From positions 43,670,856-43,734,855 of the forward strand of contig NC_060063.1 of the NCBI RefSeq assembly GCF_020283565.1: a stretch of 64,000 bases of DNA. The letters run 5' to 3'. This DNA is from Trifolium pratense. Taxonomy: Eukaryota > Streptophyta > Magnoliopsida > Fabales > Fabaceae. The notes beneath the pieces were generated by a model. It worked only from the letters and a program-made list of their open reading frames with translations, did not search any database and was not told the DNA's origin. Both the position numbers and the translations under genes were made by a program. Shown piece after piece: positions 59,032 to 64,000 of this stretch (position 1 is its first letter; every line of letters starts with the position of its first letter).

Positions 59032-62000
59032 CTACAAGTACCCCAATCTGTCTCCACTCACTGTACCACCAGTTGTTGTTAACTTGCTTGAGCTGAAATT
59101 TGGAGGTACTTGAGAATTTATCTCTGCAAGCTCTCTTACGCGTACTAAAATTGGCTCAGGAATCGGAGCTGTACCATGCTTCCGCGAATTCATCTGTCAT
59201 AACACAAATAAATGTCAATGTAATCGTCAAAGCTGAACTTATAATTTCATAAGTTTCTAATTTAAGTCTTGTAGTATTTTTTTTTTTCTAGAAAATAATT
59301 TGAGAAAAAACGACGATTCACTCGTAATATATGGGATAAGACATTAACAGCATCTTAAGTCGCAGCAGCATACATGGTGTGAACCGGAAAAGGACACATT
59401 TAACAGCAGGCACCAGTAAAAGACACGAGATTTTATTAGAAACTAACTTAACCCACTTCTGCAAGATCAAACTAATATTTCGGGTCATATACTCTTACCC
59501 CCTCATCTGCAGGTGTCGGTGCAAAGCTAGCTTTGAGCAAATTCCTCCATTTGTCCTGCAAAGCAAAATATGGATTCAGTGTATGTAGGTGTGAAGACCA
59601 AAATCTCACGTTGTAACATGATCAGAAGTCCACTTCACGTGGACTTATTAATGAGTACCTTGAGATCAACAGAGGTACGATGCGAGTACGAAGAAAAGGA
59701 GAGCCGTTTGATCTCAGACCATCTCCCTGGTCCACACCGTGACACACCTTCGATCAATTTCATTACTTCAACAAGGGTCCATGCTCGATGATGTTTCCTC
59801 CTCATTCCACCTTTAGCAGTGGGAACAGTAACTATATTGCGCTCTTCAGTGCAGCTAGATGTATCTGTCTTTTTTGGCTTTGATTCCTGCCTTGGTTCAG
59901 TTGTGACAGTTACTGGACACTGCTTCTCTTTTCCAGATTCAGAAGTAGACTATAAGAAAGACACCAAAAGCGAGAAAAATGATTAAACCACGCTGCTATA
60001 TTGAATTGGAAGGGAAAAAAAAAAAAAAGAGGAAATGATGCAATATCAAAGTAGAAAGTTATCTTTCTTTCGAGCTTGGGCCTTGAAAAGTGCCGAAGTA
60101 AGAATGTATATCAATACTAACATAAACTAGATAGTCAATAAGGCTCCATTACTTGTTATTACTTGTTATTACTTGCTATTAATACTTCTAATAGTTATAA
60201 GACATGAAAGCCGCCACACTGCCATATCTGCCATAAAATATGAATTGACCATGGCAGTTGTAAAAGAACGCACCACCACAATCTGCCACGGCCGATATGT
60301 GACAACACTTTTAGCCACCACATTGAGTTCATGTGTTCAATAAAGGAAATATACAGAAGCTAATTACACAACATATTAGAAGCCATTTGCATCTTAAACA
60401 AATAAAGAGAAGTTGAAAAAATTCAATTCACAACTCAATATCTCAAAGGGTGATAATCTTCCAACTCCAGTGGCAGGTTAAGAGTTATTAAACACTATAA
60501 CCCACAGACACGGTTATAAATTATAACCCTATAATTGTACTTTGTTTTTACCTTTGTAATGATATTCATCCTTTTTATCTTAATGAGTTTCTTCTTAGAC
60601 AAACATACGCACTAACGCACATACATATGGTCTTTCATCACAAAAAATAAAATTGAATACCTTAGACATTCTATCACTAGCAGACTCAGTTGGTCTCACT
60701 GGCTGATGAATCTTCACAGGCATGGAACTTGGCTTTGAGATTTTGTCCTGAATCACACTATCAGCTTCAGAACCATGATCTCTAACAACTTTATTGCCTA
60801 ATTTTGCAGCCTCAACCATGCCAGTTGGATGAAATTTCTGAAACAAAATCATAATGTTTTCTGTTTGTAAGAAAATAAAAACACTTTCCAGAACTATAAT
60901 ATATCAGTTATTTCCAGAACATTCAAGAGCCTGTAGGAAAGACACAACAGGAGTAGAAATGAACTATTAGAAAGATACGAGCATGCAATCAAACATGGCA
61001 AGTCCCAAAGACAACGCCAAAAGGTAGCATTAGATTTGGTTTATACATGTAATGATTTGCTTCCATATTTGATTAAAAACAGGAGTATTGTACTAGCATA
61101 AATAGAGGTTAGTGCTTTGTATTTTGTAACACAACATTATACACCATATACTATACATATTATAATTATATTCAATTATGCAGTGTCAGTTTGCTCTTTT
61201 CCTCCATCTCTACATAAACCCCTTAATTTCAACATCTTGCATCAAGAACCAATAGAGGCCAAAGGATGAACCAAAATGTATGAACAAGAATCATTCTTTA
61301 TTGAGGGGGTATGACTAAAACATAAAACTAAGTGTTACTGAGACATATTTAAGCATGAAAAAGTATAACTTACCATAAGAGACGTGATAGTTTTCCTTGG
61401 ACGACTTCTACGAACCCGAGAAACACAAGGAATTTGAACACCATAACCTCCAAGAGAGTCTAACCTGGTGACAAATGTTCTTGCCTCTGGTAAAGCATTC
61501 GTAGCAGGCCTGACCTGAGAAGTTGGAGAAACATGTCTGTGTCCCGTATTTTTATTAGAAGTTGGAGAAACATGTATGTGTCCCGTATTTTTATTAGAAC
61601 TTGATGACCTAGGATTGTACTCTCTAGATTCATTTTCAGAGAGCTCTTCAATATATCGCTTAGTAGGCTTACGCATTCTTTTCGCAGCTCTCTCTTCACT
61701 CTGCTGATCCTCATCCCCTAATTCATGTTCAGTATTAAGAGTTTCCAGTCTTGTTTCAGAAGCGACTTGGTTATCATCAACTCTGCAATCCTCCACTACA
61801 CATGAATCTTTATACTTGACATCCCCTTCTCCAGCCATATTTTCCACAGAGATTACAGGTGCAGCACTCACATTTCCAGAAGATTCTGCTTCACATTTTC
61901 TAGTCATTTTCTTATCTTTAACAGTGAATGTTGTTGCTGAAACATCGCATGAGTTGGTTAAACTCATAGCAATCCTCCTCCTCAACCACTGTTTGTCTTT

Positions 62001-63850
62001 CACAGTAGTTTCCCGACCAAAAGTGACCTTAAACAGTTCATGAAGTTCTTTGACCGACAACTTGTCCAAACATATTTCTCCATCTGTCATGGAAAAATCA
62101 TGCGTCAAAGCGGAATTGACAGCAGAAGCAGATGATCCACTTTCTATCACTCCTTCAGAAGGTCGGGAACACTGATCAATACTACCAGATTGATTGCTAT
62201 GACTGTAATTTAAACTCGATGCTATAGAAGGTGCTTCCTGGTAAGGAGTTTTGGACTGAACCTTCTCGATTATGACAGGATTATCAGCAGAACACTGGCT
62301 ATCTATTTGTACATGGGAATGAACAGGTGATCGGGACGACAAACGAAGTTTCTCTTCCTGTTTAACCTTTTGCAGTATCTGTTCAATATACTAGAAGAAA
62401 TTTTAGAGGTAAAGAAGGACCCTAGAAAACAAAATACTACAAATATCAGGATATGAAGACATGCAAGCCAAAAACCAGAAACTATGCACCCATTACCCAA
62501 GAAAAATTCACAGCATGCTATTAAGAAAATATGAGATCATTAACCACTTCCCAAATAAAACTACACATAATATTGTAAAGGAAAAAAATCCAATGTAAAA
62601 GACTAGTAAGAAAATTTAAACCCAAACAGGAATATTATAAACATATTCATCGCTGGCTCACTTTATCTACATTTCAGAAGAAAGCATGGGAGAAGGAAAA
62701 GAAAAGGCAATCACCTGAAACTTGGCATTTAGCTTCCCCAAATCTGCCTCTGAAGTACCTAATTGTGAAACACCTGATAATTAGTTGGAAGAAAATACGA
62801 AAAAAGATATTAGCAAGTGAAATAAACTAGCTAACATGGAATTTTCGTAAAACTAAAGAAAAATTGAAACCATATAACTAAGCAAATATCAAGAGTCGAT
62901 CAAAAAAAAATCTTAAGGGATATGTTAGATAAACAAAGCTTCAGTCGTTCAAAAGCTTCACAAACAGAAAAAACTGATCCCCAAATTACCTATGAGTAGA
63001 GAGGGGGGCTGTTTATAACATAAAAAAATTAAACCAACGACATTAATGTGACCAATACAGCACAGACTAATGAATAACAATTTCTGCAACTGAAAGATTG
63101 AGCATTACCTTCTGAGCACTCCAATCGAAGCTTTCCAGAAGATGATCTTTCAATTGATATGCATTCCAAACTTTGTCCAGTGTCTGCAACAACACGCATA
63201 TCACTGTTTTCATATTCAAGAAAATCCTCCACCTCCATTACTTCATCATCTGTTGCAGGCACTAACCTCCCATCACCTTCAACCTAAACATTATATCAGA
63301 CCATATAAGTATATAACAAAAATTAGGGGACAGCGATTACGGCTTTAGTCTAGTAATTCCTTTTCTCCAATCTCCACACATTACAATCCATTTTCTAATT
63401 TCAACATTTCATTTTTTTTATTTAAGAAAATTAGGGGACAGCGATTAGGGCTTTAGTCTAGTAATTCATAAGGCTGGAAATCGTAACTGTATAACTATTC
63501 GACAACTCATAAAAAGCTATTGGCATACCGGGAGAAAATTACTCGGGGTGCCATAGCAACTCCCATTATCTTAATTTGGCATAGAAATCTAATGGACAGA
63601 TATCATTAAACAAAATAGTTAGAAACTTTTCTCCATACATCGAGCACACAACGCTAGACTAAAAAATCCAAATCCAAATTAATTGACACACCGAATCGGC
63701 GAGTAATAAATAAATATATACCCGAACAAGTTTGTATACAACTGGGTTGGAAATCTGCTTAGGTGAGAACAAAGCAGAATTGCTTCTATCAACTCCACTC
63801 TCTTCGAGCTTCCCATCATCATTATCCTCAATTCCAATCACTGTTTCCAT
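59032..63850 (-). CDS. TRF-like (TRFL) telobox Myb protein
   Basis: Probable nuclear DNA-binding protein of the TRF-like family. Eight exons: 63850-63722, 63283-63109, 62773-62715, 62390-61374, 60837-60661, 59949-59659, 59555-59499, 59193-59032 (2067 nt, 688 aa), with GT-AG sites and an unbroken frame. The first about 560 residues are acidic and Ser-rich with no known fold, including a 13-residue tandem duplication (SNKNTGHxHVSPT). The Myb/SANT domain covers about 569-627 (RRKHHRAWTLVEVMKLIEGV) and contains the telobox VDLKDKWRN (613-621), split by intron 6. A basic tail MNSRKHGTAPIPEP follows, as in Arabidopsis TRFL3 and TRFL6. Those lack the Myb-extension needed for strong telomere binding, so true telomere function is uncertain. 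Confidence 0.94.
61519..61596 (-). repeat. 39-bp coding tandem duplication in the TRFL gene
   Basis: Two adjacent 39-bp units (61519-61557 and 61558-61596) differ at one visible base and encode GHRHVSPTS and GHIHVSPTS within repeated SNKNT context. The frame is kept. Confidence 0.9.
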
Positions 63851-64000
63851 TGAATATCAACCACATGCACCTCAAATACACAATCTATAAAACAAAGAAA
63901 AACAAATTAATTGATAGGCTCTAGATGCTAAAACCTAAGCATCCATTCATTTTCACTCCAAAGTGTTTCAATGACTACACATATACAGTGCAAGTGGATA
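63851..64000 (-). other. Likely 5' leader of the TRFL gene, cut by the window edge
   Basis: AT-rich sequence just upstream of the ATG with no clear TATA box. The promoter probably lies outside the window. Confidence 0.4.

Noticed and set aside
1..64000. CRISPR arrays, operons or bacterial-type systems
   Set aside because: Spliced genes, TATA boxes and plant transposons show nuclear plant DNA; the repeats present are tandem or transposon repeats without unique spacers.

Overview
The window is nuclear DNA from a flowering plant, most likely a legume close to Medicago. The genes have many introns and no operons. The DNA is AT-rich and packed with small transposons: MITEs with TAA, TA, 8-bp or 9-bp target-site duplications, tRNA-derived SINEs, a TRIM retrotransposon, Helitron ends and LINE remnants. 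Two tandem TIR-NBS-LRR genes fit a legume resistance cluster. Genus is inference. No database search was possible, and exon models were built by eye from reading frame, splice sites and remembered family sequences.

Layout. 0.4-3.8 kb: LINE 3' fragment, SINE, TRIM. 3.8-11.6 kb (+): a SEN1-like superfamily-1 helicase, 7 coding exons, 1375 aa. 12-15 kb: MITEs. 15.1-19.0 kb (+): a DYW-type PPR protein of the MEF8/MEF8S type, 679 aa, with a 5'-leader intron. 19.0-24.4 kb: nested MITEs and retroelement relics. 24.7-25.9 kb (+): an ELF4-like gene, 114 aa. 29.6-34.9 kb (-): a complete DRG2-type GTPase, 11 coding exons, 399 aa. 35-36 kb: a 973-bp MITE. 37.2-41.0 kb (+): intact TNL gene A, 1091 aa. 43.5-51.2 kb (+): TNL gene B, split in its NBS exon by a 3639-bp Mutator-like element with TIRs of about 0.9 kb and a perfect 9-bp target duplication. 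52.5-53.35 kb: a hAT-like element. 53.4-55.7 kb (-): a CREC-type EF-hand protein, 289 aa. 57-58.6 kb: MITE and LINE debris. 59.0-63.9 kb (-): a TRF-like telobox Myb protein, 688 aa, whose promoter lies beyond the window.

The ELF4-like, DRG and TRF-like genes appear to belong to an old syntenic block, since their Arabidopsis homologues are near neighbours on chromosome 1 (from memory). The TNL pair and the EF-hand gene lie inside that block. The most notable finding is the disrupted TNL B. The element adds only itself plus one 9-bp duplication, the host frame is otherwise open, and the remaining 5' part encodes a shortened TIR-NB protein with an N-terminal membrane-anchor-like helix. The housekeeping genes work independently: RNA/DNA helicase, organelle RNA editing, circadian clock, translation-associated GTPase, secretory calcium binding and telomeric-repeat-like DNA binding.
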